Assembly (NCBI RefSeq): GCF_000220835.1
Contig: NZ_GL985606.1
Location: 604,625-668,624 of the forward strand
Source of the DNA: Actinomyces sp. oral taxon 448 str. F0400
Lineage (GTDB): Bacteria; Actinomycetota; Actinomycetes; Actinomycetales; Actinomycetaceae
DNA length: 64,000 nt
Reading direction: 5' to 3'
Shown here in pieces: positions 35,816 through 44,404 of this stretch. The notes beneath the pieces were generated by a model. It saw nothing but the letters and a program-made list of their open reading frames with translations. It searched no databases and was not told the origin of the DNA. Every line of letters begins with the position of its first letter. Position 1 is the first letter of the stretch. Made by a program: the position numbers and the translations under genes.

Positions 35816-37522
35816 TCACCACACCCCGATGATGCTCCACCAGATCGGCCCGACCACCAGCCAGATGGCCATGTGCACGATTCCCAGCACGAGCCCGGTC
35901 CGCCACCACGCCCCGAGTTCCACGTACCCGGATCCGAAGTACAGCGGCGCCGGCCCGTTGCCGTAGTGGGTCAGGCATCCCATGAGGGTCGGGATCGCAC
36001 CGAGGAACACGGTCAGCGGCACCCCCGGTAGCCCGAGCGCCAGCCCCACCCCGAGGAACACCGCGAACATGGAGGCCGTGTGAGCGGTGCCCGAGGCGAA
36101 CAGGTAATGGGTCAGCGCGTACACACCTGTCAGGGCGGCGAAGGCGGCCACGGTGCCGAGCCCTCCCATGCGCGCGCCGATCTGGTCTCCCAACCACCCG
36201 ATGAAGCCGAGCTTGTTGAGGTAGGTGCCCATCATGACCAGCGCCGCGAACCAGGTGAGGGTGTCCCATGCGCTCCGCTCGGCCTTCATCTGCTCCCACG
36301 TCAGCGCTCCGGTCAGCAGCAGCACGCCCAGGCCCAGCAGGGCCACCGTCGTCGCGCTCATGAGGGACTCGCCGATCATCCACAGGACGATCATCATGAG
36401 GAAGACCACTAATGTGACCCGCTCGTGCGCCGTCACCGGTCCGAGCCGAGCCAGCTCGCGCGAGGCCATGGCGGAAGCGTCCGGGGTGCGGCGGATCTCG
36501 GGTTTGTTGAGGGCGTAGACGACCAACGGCACGGCGATGACGCCGAGTACCCCGGGCACTGCCGAGGCCGCCAACCACCCGGGCCAGTCGACGCCGACGC
36601 CGGAGGCCGCCGCCAGTCGCGCGGACATGGCGTTGGGCGCGGCTCCGGTGAAGAAGATGACCGAGACGGCCAGGTTGAGATTGTAGGTGGTCAGTGCCAG
36701 GTAGGAGCCGAGCCGCCGGTGGGTGCCAGGCCGCTCCGGCTCCGAGCCGAAGGCCTTGGCCACGCTCATCATGACGGGGTACACGTAGCCGGAGCGCGCC
36801 GTGTTCGACGGGATCGCCGGCGAGGTGACGAGGTCGGCCAGTCCCAGCCCGTAGGCCAGGCCGAGGCTCGAACGCCCGAAGACCTTGACGAACAGGTAGG
36901 CGAGCCTTTCGCCGAGCCCCGAGGAGATGACGGCTCGGGCAGCGAAGAAGGCGGAGACGATGAGCCAGATCGTCGAGTTGGAGAAGCCCGACAGCGCCGC
37001 CGAGACCCTGTCCCCGGCCTCGCCGTCGGGGGCCAGCACGCCGGTGGCGGCGCAGACGGCCATGGCGATGATCGACAGCGCGCCCATGGGCGCGGCCTTG
37101 GCGATGATCCCCACGATGGTGGCCAGGAAAATGGCGAACAAGTGCCAGGCGCCGGGCTCCAGGCCCTGCGGTGTCGGGATGATCCAGACGGCCGCGCCGA
37201 CGAGGAGGGACGCCGCCAGTGCCGTCGGCCTGGTTTCGCGTCCCAGGCCCGGCCGTCCGGGGGCGGACGACGGCGCCTGCTGCGGGGCTGACGAGGACGC
37301 CGGCGCGGCGGGCCGGTGATTCCCGGCTCCGGACCCGCCGGCGGAGGCCGGGCCGTTCCCGCCGGCGGAGGCCGGGCCGTTCCCGCCGGCGGAGGCCGGG
37401 CCGTTCCCGCCGGCGGAGGCCGGGTCGTCCTTGCCGGCGTCGCGGGGGGCGCGCGCGTCGAGAACGACGGCACCCGTATCGGCGGCGTCCCGGGTGGGTC
37501 GGCGGACGTCGTCGGCGCTCAT
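35816..37522 (-). CDS. ttdT: DASS/SLC13-family dicarboxylate transporter, probable tartrate:succinate antiporter
   Basis: A 568-residue membrane protein. Residues from about 95 onward form the usual 11-13 membrane segments of the CitT/TtdT group, with the sodium/substrate-site-like motifs SNTA (in [19 protein letters not shown]) and the second repeat [15 protein letters not shown]. It starts at ATG 37522, overlapping the ttdB stop (ATGA). The operon order matches E. coli ttdA-ttdB-ttdT, which is the main reason for naming tartrate. Oddity: the first ~90 residues are a cytoplasmic Gly/Ala/Pro/Ser-rich extension made partly of a perfect 8-residue repeat (ASAGGNGP), absent from typical family members. 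A succinate or fumarate substrate remains possible. Confidence 0.82.
   Translation of the reverse strand: MSADDVRRPTRDAADTGAVVLDARAPRDAGKDDPASAGGNGPASAGGNGPASAGGNGPASAGGSGAGNHRPAAPASSSAPQQAPSSAPGRPGLGRETRPTALAASLLVGAAVWIIPTPQGLEPGAWHLFAIFLATIVGIIAKAAPMGALSIIAMAVCAATGVLAPDGEAGDRVSAALSGFSNSTIWLIVSAFFAARAVISSGLGERLAYLFVKVFGRSSLGLAYGLGLADLVTSPAIPSNTARSGYVYPVMMSVAKAFGSEPERPGTHRRLGSYLALTTYNLNLAVSVIFFTGAAPNAMSARLAAASGVGVDWPGWLAASAVPGVLGVIAVPLVVYALNKPEIRRTPDASAMASRELARLGPVTAHERVTLVVFLMMIVLWMIGESLMSATTVALLGLGVLLLTGALTWEQMKAERSAWDTLTWFAALVMMGTYLNKLGFIGWLGDQIGARMGGLGTVAAFAALTGVYALTHYLFASGTAHTASMFAVFLGVGLALGLPGVPLTVFLGAIPTLMGCLTHYGNGPAPLYFGSGYVELGAWWRTGLVLGIVHMAIWLVVGPIWWSIIGVW
37337..37432 (-). repeat. 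24-bp tandem repeat, four units, inside ttdT
   Basis: Units at 37337-37360, 37361-37384 and 37385-37408 are identical; 37409-37432 is a diverged fourth. Each encodes eight residues (ASAGGNGP), so copy-number change would keep the reading frame. Confidence 0.85.
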
Positions 37523-38271
37523 CTGATGTACCGGACCTTCTCGTTGAGCGCGGCCAGGGCGGCCTCCTTGCGCTCGTTGTAGACGACTTTCTGCTGTTCG
37601 AAGAGGTTGTCGCCGTGGGCGTCGATGGAGACGATGAGCGGGCCGAACTGCTTGACCCGGAAGGTCCACAGCGTCTCCGGCATGCCCAGGTCGCGCCACT
37701 GCGCCCCCTCGACCTCCTCCACCGAGGTGGCGGCGATGACCGCGTTACCGGCCGGGAAGACGCAGTGCAGGGCGCCGTACTTCTTGCAGCCCGCCTCGGT
37801 GCCCGGACCCATACCGCCCTTGCCGACGATGAGGCGCACGCCGGTGCGCGCGATGAATTCCTCCTCGAACATCTCCATGCGCATCGACGTGGTCGGGCCC
37901 ACCGCCACGACTTCGAAGCGGTCCGCCTCCTCGTCGATGACCCGGATGATGGGGCCGGCGTGAAGGATGGCGCCGTTGCGGACGTCCACGGGCAGATCGC
38001 GACCGTATTCGATGAGGCGACGGTGGGCGACGTCGCGGCAGGTGGTGATGTGCCCGTCGAGGAAGATGACGTCGCCGACCCGTATGTCCTCGATGTCCTC
38101 GCGGCTGATCGGCGTGCTCAGGGTGATGGCCCGACCGGAGCCGGTCCGTTCAACGGCCTCGGCCTCGTGCCGTTCGGCGTCGGCGGCCTGCTCGATGGCC
38201 TGCTCAGCGCTCTGGGTGGCGCCGGTCCGGGCGCCGGTCCTGGCGGCGTCGGTGGTGTCGGTGGTGCTCAC
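37519..38271 (-). CDS. ttdB: L(+)-tartrate dehydratase beta subunit (class I fumarase family)
   Basis: A 250-residue protein. Residues from about 48 match the TtdB/class I fumarase C-terminal domain closely: [93 protein letters not shown]. With the alpha subunit it would dehydrate tartrate to oxaloacetate (or hydrate fumarate). The GTG start at 38271 overlaps the corrected ttdA stop (GTGA). It has a 47-residue low-complexity N-terminal extension ([17 protein letters not shown]...) that E. coli TtdB lacks. Confidence 0.88.
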   Translation of the reverse strand: MSTTDTTDAARTGARTGATQSAEQAIEQAADAERHEAEAVERTGSGRAITLSTPISREDIEDIRVGDVIFLDGHITTCRDVAHRRLIEYGRDLPVDVRNGAILHAGPIIRVIDEEADRFEVVAVGPTTSMRMEMFEEEFIARTGVRLIVGKGGMGPGTEAGCKKYGALHCVFPAGNAVIAATSVEEVEGAQWRDLGMPETLWTFRVKQFGPLIVSIDAHGDNLFEQQKVVYNERKEAALAALNEKVRYIR

Positions 38272-39238
38272 AGTGTGACTCCCTTGTGCGTGATGAGCTC
38301 GTAGTTCAGGTCATGATCGAAATGAATGGTGCCGCGGCGGTGCGACCAGCAGCCGGTGTTGACGGCGACCGATAGCACCGAGGGGTGGCGGGCGGCGTTC
38401 TCGATGTTGACGCCCATGGTCGAGCGGGTCCCGCCCAGCCCCTGCGGCCCCAGGCCGATGGAGTCGATGGCCGCCTGCAGGTTGGTCTCCAACTCGGCGA
38501 CCTTCGGGTTGGTCGCATGCGAGTCGACCGGCCGCATGAGGGCCAGCTTGGACATGTAGCTCGCAGCGTCGATGGACGAGCCGATGCCCACCCCGACCAG
38601 CAGCGGCGGGCAGGCATTGAGCCCGTAGAGGTCATGACGTCCAGGACGAACTTCATGGCCGCCTCGTAGCCCTCACCGGGCATGAGCGTCCTGCCCTGAC
38701 CCGGCAGCGTGCATCCGCCGCCGGCCAGGTAGACGTGCAGGGTGAGGTCGTCGCGGCCCTCGGCGACGTCCCAGTAGATCCAGGGCGACTTCGTGCCGAT
38801 GTTCGTGCCGGTGTTGTACTCGTCGAAGGTCTCGACGGTGTTGTGCCGCAGCGGGGCCAGTCGGGTGGCCTCGGCGATGGCGGCCTTGAGCGCCTCGGCC
38901 AGACCGTCGGTGCAGGGGAAGTGGCTGCCGACGGTGGCGAAGATCTGGACCAGGCCCGTGTCCTGGCACGAGGGCCGCTTGAGCTCGAGCGCCAACGACT
39001 GGTTGCGCTGCATGGTCCGGTAGATCATCGTCGCCATCGGGTTGGTCTCCTCCTCGGCCAGCTCCTTGAGGCGGGCGGTGACGTCGTCGGGCAGACGACG
39101 TGAGATGACGGCGGTGAAGCGGGCGACGACGTCGGCCAGCTCGGCGAGTCCGGCGGCGCCCGGGGCGGTGGCGGAGAGGGTGGGGATGCTGGTGTCCTGG
39201 GTTGCGTCCGTGGTGCCGGCGGCGGGTGTGGCGGTCAC
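38268..39238 (-). pseudogene. ttdA: L(+)-tartrate dehydratase alpha subunit, with a one-base frameshift
   Basis: The N-terminal 200 residues match TtdA: FTAVISRRLPDDVTARLKEL, RPSCQDTGLVQIFATVG, LAPLRHNTVETFDEYNTGTN, YLAGGGCTLPG. The C-terminal part is in another frame: YGLNACPPLLVGVGIGSSIDAA, LGPQGLGGTRSTMGV, AVNTGCWSHRRGT. The two join near 38628-38631, where ACC-TC-TAC lacks one base of the expected TC-N codon. The three cysteines expected to hold the [4Fe-4S] cluster are all present across the two frames. The GTG start at 39238 follows a near-ideal AAGGAGG. Either a real recent inactivation or a base-call error; a working enzyme needs the frame restored. Confidence 0.85.
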
Positions 39239-39602
39239 GGCGGTCCTCCTTCGGCGTGCGCGGTGATCGAGTGCGTTGTGATCAAGGCTCCGCCGAAGAC
39301 CGGTCGCCGTCTGTCCACGAGCTCAGCATTCTTGCTGGGACCCACGTCCCATTCCGTCCGTCGCGAGACCGGCGCTCGGTGCGCACTCACCTGGGTATTC
39401 ACCCGATGGCGGCCATTCGAGGAACCCGTGCGGTCACGCGGTTTTCACGGGGCGGCGGGATGCTCCGCCGCCCCGTCGGGCCGGTGCGCGCCTGCAGATC
39501 CGCCCGGCGCGCCGGCCGCACTCCGCGTTCCGCACACCGGGTCCGACGGCTCCGCGCGCCGCGCAGCTCCTCGCGACGCGGCCGGTCGCCGGGCGTTCGC
39601 GC
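39239..39602. other. ttdA upstream region with direct repeats and a terminator-like hairpin
   Basis: No gene. Two GTGATC direct repeats (39263-39268 and 39278-39283) lie 25-45 bases upstream of ttdA and could be AraC-type activator contacts. A perfect 12-bp stem with a 6-base loop (39447-39476, ACGGGGCGGCGG and its complement) follows the araC-like gene and is probably its terminator, although no T-run is present. Confidence 0.45.
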
Positions 39603-40697
39603 TCACCGGGCGCCGGTGTCGACCATCTCCTCCAGGCGCGCCGTCAGCGACCGGGTGAGGTCGAGCGCCTCCTCGGCGGGGGAGGGCCGGGACAGCCGCG
39701 CCGCCGTAGTGCAGGGCTCGTGGATCCCGCCGACGACGTCGCGCGACGCCCATGCGCGCAGCACCCGCATGACCCCCTCGTCGGCGCGGGAGATGTAACG
39801 CCGGTGGAAGACCTCGTCCGCAGCGGCCGTCTCGGCGGTGAGCAGACGCCGGTAGGCCGACGGCGTGCGTCCGAAGGTGCGGCGGAAGGCCGTGTTGAAG
39901 GCTTTGACGTCGGGGAAGCCGGCGTCGGCGGCGATGGCCGCGATGCGGCGATCGGTTTCGCCCAGGTCCCGGGTCGCCTGCCGCAACCGCACCCGGGCGA
40001 GGTACTCCGAGAAGGTCATGCCGACCTGCTGCGAGAAGACCTGGGACAGGTAGCCGGGGGAGAATCCGACGTGCCGGGCCAGCCGCTCCAGGGTGATGCG
40101 TTCGCGGAAGGAGGCGTCGATGTAGGCCACCGCTCGGCGCAGCGCCCGATGGTTCTCGATCGCCGCGGGCAGTTCGGGGGCGCCGGCGGCCGCGGGCTCG
40201 GGCGGGAAGTGGTCGAAGAGCGTGGCGACGACGTCGAGCAGGCGGGCCTCCCAGGAGGCGCTCGCTCCCGGGCCGGTGCGGTGGGCGGCGAGCATCATGC
40301 GAGCCAGCAGGGCGCGCAGGCGGACGAAGCCGGGCTCGCCGCGGGTGGCCGCGGCGGAGCGGCACTCGAAGCGGGGGATGGCGCCGTCGCCGGTGAAGGA
40401 GGCGAGGTAGTCGGCTTCGACGTGCAGGCACATGACGGCGGTGCCCGGCTGGGTGGCCAGCGTGGCGTGCCCGTCGTTGGCGTTGATGACGACGACGTCG
40501 CCCGGCGCGAGGAGGTCGACCTTCCCGGCGGCGCAGACGTCGACCTCCCCGGAGACGACGGCGAGCAGCTCCAGGGCCGTGTGCCAGTTGTAGTGGTAGG
40601 AGCCGATGGCGTAGACGTACTGGCTCGCGCGCAGGCCGCGGGCGGGGACGTCGTGGTCGTGGTGCAGCTGGTCCGCGCCGAGCCCCTTCGTCCCCAT
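39603..40697 (-). CDS. AraC-family transcriptional regulator
   Basis: A 364-residue regulator. The N-terminal cupin-like sensor region (YHYNWHTALELLAVVSGEVDV, LLAPGDVVVINANDGHAT) is followed by a two-helix-turn-helix AraC domain around residues 190-285 (ITLERLARHVGFSPGYLSQVFSQQVGMTFSEYLARVRL, then IAAIAADAGFPDVKAFNTAFRRTFGRTPSAYRR). An unusual ~75-residue tail follows. Its position directly upstream of and co-oriented with the ttd operon makes it the likely activator of tartrate use, though this is inference from context. The start codon lacks a strong ribosome-binding site. Confidence 0.85.
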   Translation of the reverse strand: MGTKGLGADQLHHDHDVPARGLRASQYVYAIGSYHYNWHTALELLAVVSGEVDVCAAGKVDLLAPGDVVVINANDGHATLATQPGTAVMCLHVEADYLASFTGDGAIPRFECRSAAATRGEPGFVRLRALLARMMLAAHRTGPGASASWEARLLDVVATLFDHFPPEPAAAGAPELPAAIENHRALRRAVAYIDASFRERITLERLARHVGFSPGYLSQVFSQQVGMTFSEYLARVRLRQATRDLGETDRRIAAIAADAGFPDVKAFNTAFRRTFGRTPSAYRRLLTAETAAADEVFHRRYISRADEGVMRVLRAWASRDVVGGIHEPCTTAARLSRPSPAEEALDLTRSLTARLEEMVDTGAR

Positions 40698-40955
40698 ACG
40701 GCCATGGTAGGCGGCGGGCGGGGCCGGTATGGGCCGAACAGGGCCGGACGGCCCGAGCGGCCCGGTCTTCGGCGGGGGATGCGGGGCGGAGCCGCGGGCG
40801 GAGCGTGCGTCTCACGTGCCGCACGCCGACGACACGCGAGACGCGGTGCACGACATGCAGGTGTTGTGATCCCGCACACACATATGTCGGGCCGCGGGGA
40901 GCGGCGGAATCGTGCCGAAAGCACCCACCGATGGGATCGATGAGAGCCGTTGTAA

Positions 40956-41003
40956 CCACAACATATTGTGGTCGGAAAAGGGTGATACACCTACATGATG
41001 TGT
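40956..41003 (+). promoter_or_regulatory. Tandem NrdR boxes upstream of nrdD
   Basis: Box 1 (40956-40971) is a 16-bp palindrome, CCACAACATATTGTGG, close to the NrdR consensus acaCwAtATaTwGtgt. Box 2 (40987-41003) has ACAC...GTGT ends. Their centres are about 31.5 bp apart, the three-helical-turn spacing typical of paired NrdR sites. The remainder of the 440-base spacer 40698-41137 shows a G+C-rich leader hairpin at 41047-41075 and no gene. Confidence 0.75.
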
Positions 41004-41137
41004 TGCATGGCTGTCGTTCGGTTGTACTGTCGGTCCTGGTGGTGCTGCTCCGGACGCCCCGTCCGGGACCGGAGCGGCAGCACCCGCCGTCGTGATGACG
41101 GCGGCCGCATCCGTTCAGCGAAGTACTGGAGACGCCC

Positions 41138-43087
41138 GTGTCAGACAGCAGTCAGATCCCCACCGCCGCGCACCTCGCCGCCGCGCACCCCGAGCTCGTC
41201 GCGCGGGGCTCCGCCGACTCCGCCGTCGCCCACGGCTCGCGGCCCACGGTCGACGCCGTCTCCACCATCACCGAGTACCTGGACCGCTCCGACTGGCGGG
41301 TCAACGCCAACGCCAATCAGGGCTACTCGCTGGGCGGGATGATTCTCAACACCTCGGGGAAGATCATCGCCAACTACTGGCTGAGCCAGATCTACTCCCA
41401 GGAGGCGGGCGACGCCCACCGAGCCGGCGACTTCCACATCCACGACCTCGACATGTTCGCCGGCTACTGCGCCGGATGGTCGCTCAAGAACCTCCTCCAG
41501 CAGGGCTTCAACGGGGTGCCCGGCAAGACCGCCTCCGCGCCGGCCAGGCACTTCTCCTCCGCCGTCGGGCAGATCGTCAACTTCCTGGGCACCCTGCAGA
41601 ACGAATGGGCCGGCGCCCAGGCGTTCTCCTCCTTCGACACCTACATGGCGCCCTTCGTCCGCCTGGACTCGATGACCTACGACCAGGTTCTCCAGTGCAT
41701 GCAGGAGCTCATCTTCAATCTCAACGTCCCCTCCCGGTGGGGCACCCAGACGCCGTTCACCAACCTCACCTTCGACTGGACCTGCCCGGCCGACCTCGCC
41801 GACGAGCACCCGCTCGTCGGCGACGAGCTGTGCGATTTCACCTACGGGGACCTGGCCGACGAGATGGCGATGATCAACCGCGCCTTCATGGAGGTCATGA
41901 CCACCGGCGACGCCGAGGGGCGAGTCTTCACCTTCCCCATCCCCACGTACAACATCACCAAGGACTTCGACTGGGAGTCGGAGAACTGCGACCGCCTGTT
42001 CGCCATGACCGCGAAGTACGGGCTGCCCTACTTCCAGAACTTCATTAATTCCGAGCTGGATCCCGGCATGATCCGTTCCATGTGCTGCCGTCTCCAGCTC
42101 GACCTGCGCGAACTGCTCAAGCGCGGCAACGGCCTGTTCGGATCCGCCGAGCAGACCGGGAGCGTTGGCGTCGTCACCGTCAATATGGCGCGTCTGGGGT
42201 ACCTGCACGCCGGCGACGAGGCCGGGCTCACCGCCGCCCTCGACCGGCTGCTCGCCATCGGGCGGGACAGTCTGGAGCTCAAGCGCACGGTTATTCAGCA
42301 CCACATTGATGCCGGTCTCTTCCCCTTCACCAAGCGGTGGCTCGGCACGCTCGATAATCACTTCTCGACTCTCGGTGTCAACGGCATGAACGAGATGGTC
42401 CGCAACTTCACCCGTGACGAGTTCGATCTGACCGACCCGCGCGGCCACGCCATGTGCGTGCGGATCCTGGATCACGTGCGTGACAAGATGGTGGAGTTCC
42501 AGGAGGCCACCGGTCACCTCTACAACCTCGAGGCGACTCCGGCGGAGGGAACCACGTACCGTTTCGCCAAGGAGGACCGCAGGCGCTTCCCCGGTATCCT
42601 CCAGGCCGGCACCGAGTCCAATCCGTACTACACGAACTCTTCGCAGGTGCCCGTCGGCCACACCGACGACCCCTTCGAGGCCCAGGAGATGCAGGAGGAG
42701 CTCCAGACCAAGTACACCGGGGGCACTGTCCTCCACCTGTACATGAATGAGCGGATTTCCTCGGCCGCAGCCTGCAAGGAGCTCGTGCGGCGCAGTCTGA
42801 CGGCATTCCGCACCCCCTACATCACCGTCACTCCGACCTTCTCGATCTGCCCCACTCACGGCTATCTGGTCGGGGAGCACCTGACCTGCGAGAAGTGCGC
42901 CGAGCTGCACCCGGACGCCGAGCCGGTCGAGTGCGAGGTATGGACTCGAGTCATGGGCTACTTCCGCCCCGTGAAGTCTTTCAACATCGGCAAGAAGGGC
43001 GAGTACATGGAGCGGCGGATGTTCACCGAGGACGCCGCCGGCGCCCACGGGGCCGCCACCTCCCGGCTGAGCGCCGTGAGCGCCTGA
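41138..43087 (+). CDS. nrdD: Anaerobic ribonucleoside-triphosphate reductase
   Basis: A 649-residue class III reductase that makes deoxynucleotides without oxygen. The active-site thiyl cysteine region MIRSMCCRLQLDL lies mid-protein. Zinc-site residues are at C571, H574, C584 and C587 (CPTHGYL...CEKC). The glycyl-radical glycine is G607 in RVMGYFRPVKSFN. It lacks a long N-terminal ATP-cone, so allosteric activity control may be reduced. The GTG start at 41138 follows GGAG. It is the first gene of an nrdD, antitoxin-like, nrdG cluster and is under probable NrdR control. Confidence 0.95.
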   Translation: MSDSSQIPTAAHLAAAHPELVARGSADSAVAHGSRPTVDAVSTITEYLDRSDWRVNANANQGYSLGGMILNTSGKIIANYWLSQIYSQEAGDAHRAGDFHIHDLDMFAGYCAGWSLKNLLQQGFNGVPGKTASAPARHFSSAVGQIVNFLGTLQNEWAGAQAFSSFDTYMAPFVRLDSMTYDQVLQCMQELIFNLNVPSRWGTQTPFTNLTFDWTCPADLADEHPLVGDELCDFTYGDLADEMAMINRAFMEVMTTGDAEGRVFTFPIPTYNITKDFDWESENCDRLFAMTAKYGLPYFQNFINSELDPGMIRSMCCRLQLDLRELLKRGNGLFGSAEQTGSVGVVTVNMARLGYLHAGDEAGLTAALDRLLAIGRDSLELKRTVIQHHIDAGLFPFTKRWLGTLDNHFSTLGVNGMNEMVRNFTRDEFDLTDPRGHAMCVRILDHVRDKMVEFQEATGHLYNLEATPAEGTTYRFAKEDRRRFPGILQAGTESNPYYTNSSQVPVGHTDDPFEAQEMQEELQTKYTGGTVLHLYMNERISSAAACKELVRRSLTAFRTPYITVTPTFSICPTHGYLVGEHLTCEKCAELHPDAEPVECEVWTRVMGYFRPVKSFNIGKKGEYMERRMFTEDAAGAHGAATSRLSAVSA

Positions 43088-43146
43088 GGACTCGCAGCGG
43101 ATGTCTATGACCGGTGATAATGCCGGGCCTGCTCGCGAAGCTGGCC

Positions 43147-43200
43147 GCAGAAGCGCCGGGGCGCCTGCCGCTTCCGCGGTGGGCGCCCCGGCGCCTCTGC
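43147..43200 (+). terminator. Strong hairpin after nrdD
   Basis: A 12-bp perfect stem GCGCCGGGGCGC/GCGCCCCGGCGC is extended by GCAGA/TCTGC beyond one mismatch, with an 18-base loop. No T-run follows. It would end or attenuate the nrdD transcript before the next promoter. Confidence 0.6.
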
Positions 43201-43250
43201 GTAAAGGGGCAAGGGGATGCCCGGACTCCATTCCATATTGAGCTGAGGAG

Positions 43251-43296
43251 TTGTGGTGTGAATGACCGGCACCTACGCTGTAAACATGTCTACAGC
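43251..43296 (+). promoter_or_regulatory. Promoter and 20-bp operator of the RHH gene (leaderless)
   Basis: -35 TTGTGG (43251-43256) and -10 TACGCT (43274-43279) are 17 bases apart, putting the transcript start at the ATG (43286). A 20-bp near-perfect palindrome, GCTGTA-N8-TACAGC (43277-43296), covers the -10 and start codon. This fits autorepression by the encoded ribbon-helix-helix protein. Confidence 0.6.
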
Positions 43297-43522
43297 GGTT
43301 CTGAGCGTTCGGCTGCCCGAGGAGCTCAAGCGCCGGCTCGATGACCTGGGGAGTCGGACCGGTCGTCCGGCGACGTTCTATGTGCGCGAGGCCGTTGAGT
43401 CCTCCATCGATGACCTGGAGTACGCGTACGCGCTGAAGGCGGACGCGGAGGCGGTGCGGCGCGGTGAGATCAAGACGCGCCGTCTTGATGAGATCGCGGC
43501 GGCCCTCGGCCTCGATGCCTGA
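43286..43522 (+). CDS. Ribbon-helix-helix (RelB/CopG-type) antitoxin-like protein
   Basis: A 78-residue protein: beta strand STAVLSVRLPEELKRRLDDLG, then helix-loop-helix RTGRPATFYVREAVESSIDDLEYAYAL, then a charged C-terminal helix that in RelB-type proteins binds the toxin. No RelE-like toxin follows; instead its stop overlaps the nrdG start. The ATG at 43286 is preferred over 43262, which lies in the promoter. It is either an orphan antitoxin that became a local regulator, or one whose toxin lies elsewhere. Its operator suggests self-control, and through read-through it could control nrdG. Confidence 0.78.
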   Translation: MSTAVLSVRLPEELKRRLDDLGSRTGRPATFYVREAVESSIDDLEYAYALKADAEAVRRGEIKTRRLDEIAAALGLDA

Positions 43523-44264
43523 GGCTGAGGAGGCGGGAACCCGGTCGACTGGTCCTGCTGATGCCCTGGTCATCGCCGGGCTGGTCCCGATGAGCACCGT
43601 CGACTGGCCCGACCATCTCACCGCGACGGTCTTCCTGCAGGGCTGTCCGTGGAACTGCTTCTACTGCCACAATCAGGCGCTCATTCCCACGCGCACGCCC
43701 GGGGTGATCGCCTGGGGTCGGGTGCGCGCCCTGTTGGAGCGGCGCCGCGGGCTACTCGACGGCGTCGTCTTCACCGGTGGCGAGGCGCTGCGCCAGGATG
43801 CGCTCGCCGACGCCGCTCGCGAGGTCGCCGAGGCGGGATTCCGCGTGGGGCTCCACACCGCCGGCGCGTATCCGCGGCGCCTGCGCGACCTGCTCGACTC
43901 CGGGCTCATCTCCTGGGTGGGGCTCGATGTCAAGGCTCTGCCCGAGCACTACGGGGCCGTGGTCGGCCGTCCCTCCGGCGGTGCGAAGGCCTGGGAGAGT
44001 CTGCAGGTGCTGCTGGAGGCGGAGGTCCCGTTCGAGGTGCGCACAACGGTCGTGCCCGGGGACATGACCGCCGCCGACGCCGTCGAGGTCGCTCGAAGAG
44101 TGCACGAGGCGGGGGCGCGGGTCTACGCCCTCCAGCAGGCGCGGTCCGAGGGCACGAGCGGCGATTTCGCGGTGACGGTCCCGGGCTGGGACGCCGAGTG
44201 CGAGCGCATGGCCGGCGAGATCCGGTCCCTGGGCTGGGAGAGATTCACGTACCGGCCGGCGTGA
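43515..44264 (+). CDS. nrdG: Anaerobic ribonucleotide reductase activating protein (radical SAM)
   Basis: A 249-residue radical SAM enzyme. The cluster motif CxxxCxxC is at C44, C48 and C51 (CPWNCFYC), followed by the VFTGGEAL glycine-rich SAM-binding strand near residue 85. It installs the glycyl radical on NrdD using reduced flavodoxin or ferredoxin and SAM. The ATG at 43515 overlaps the last codons of the ribbon-helix-helix gene in another frame, so translation is coupled. Confidence 0.92.
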   Translation: MPEAEEAGTRSTGPADALVIAGLVPMSTVDWPDHLTATVFLQGCPWNCFYCHNQALIPTRTPGVIAWGRVRALLERRRGLLDGVVFTGGEALRQDALADAAREVAEAGFRVGLHTAGAYPRRLRDLLDSGLISWVGLDVKALPEHYGAVVGRPSGGAKAWESLQVLLEAEVPFEVRTTVVPGDMTAADAVEVARRVHEAGARVYALQQARSEGTSGDFAVTVPGWDAECERMAGEIRSLGWERFTYRPA

Positions 44265-44404
44265 GGACGGCCGGGCGTCGAACAGTAGTGCGGCGCGGAC
44301 GGGGCCCCGCGACTCATCGTGGACGCTCGGGCGTGCGGCGGGCTCCTCTTCCGGGGGCGCCGTTCCCACCCGCGCTGCCCGTCTGGCCGACGCCGCCCGA
44401 CTCG

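Noticed and set aside
41141-43621. 826-codon minus-strand open frame opposite nrdD, the RHH gene and nrdG
   Set aside because: It runs across three recognised genes on the other strand and has no motif of its own.
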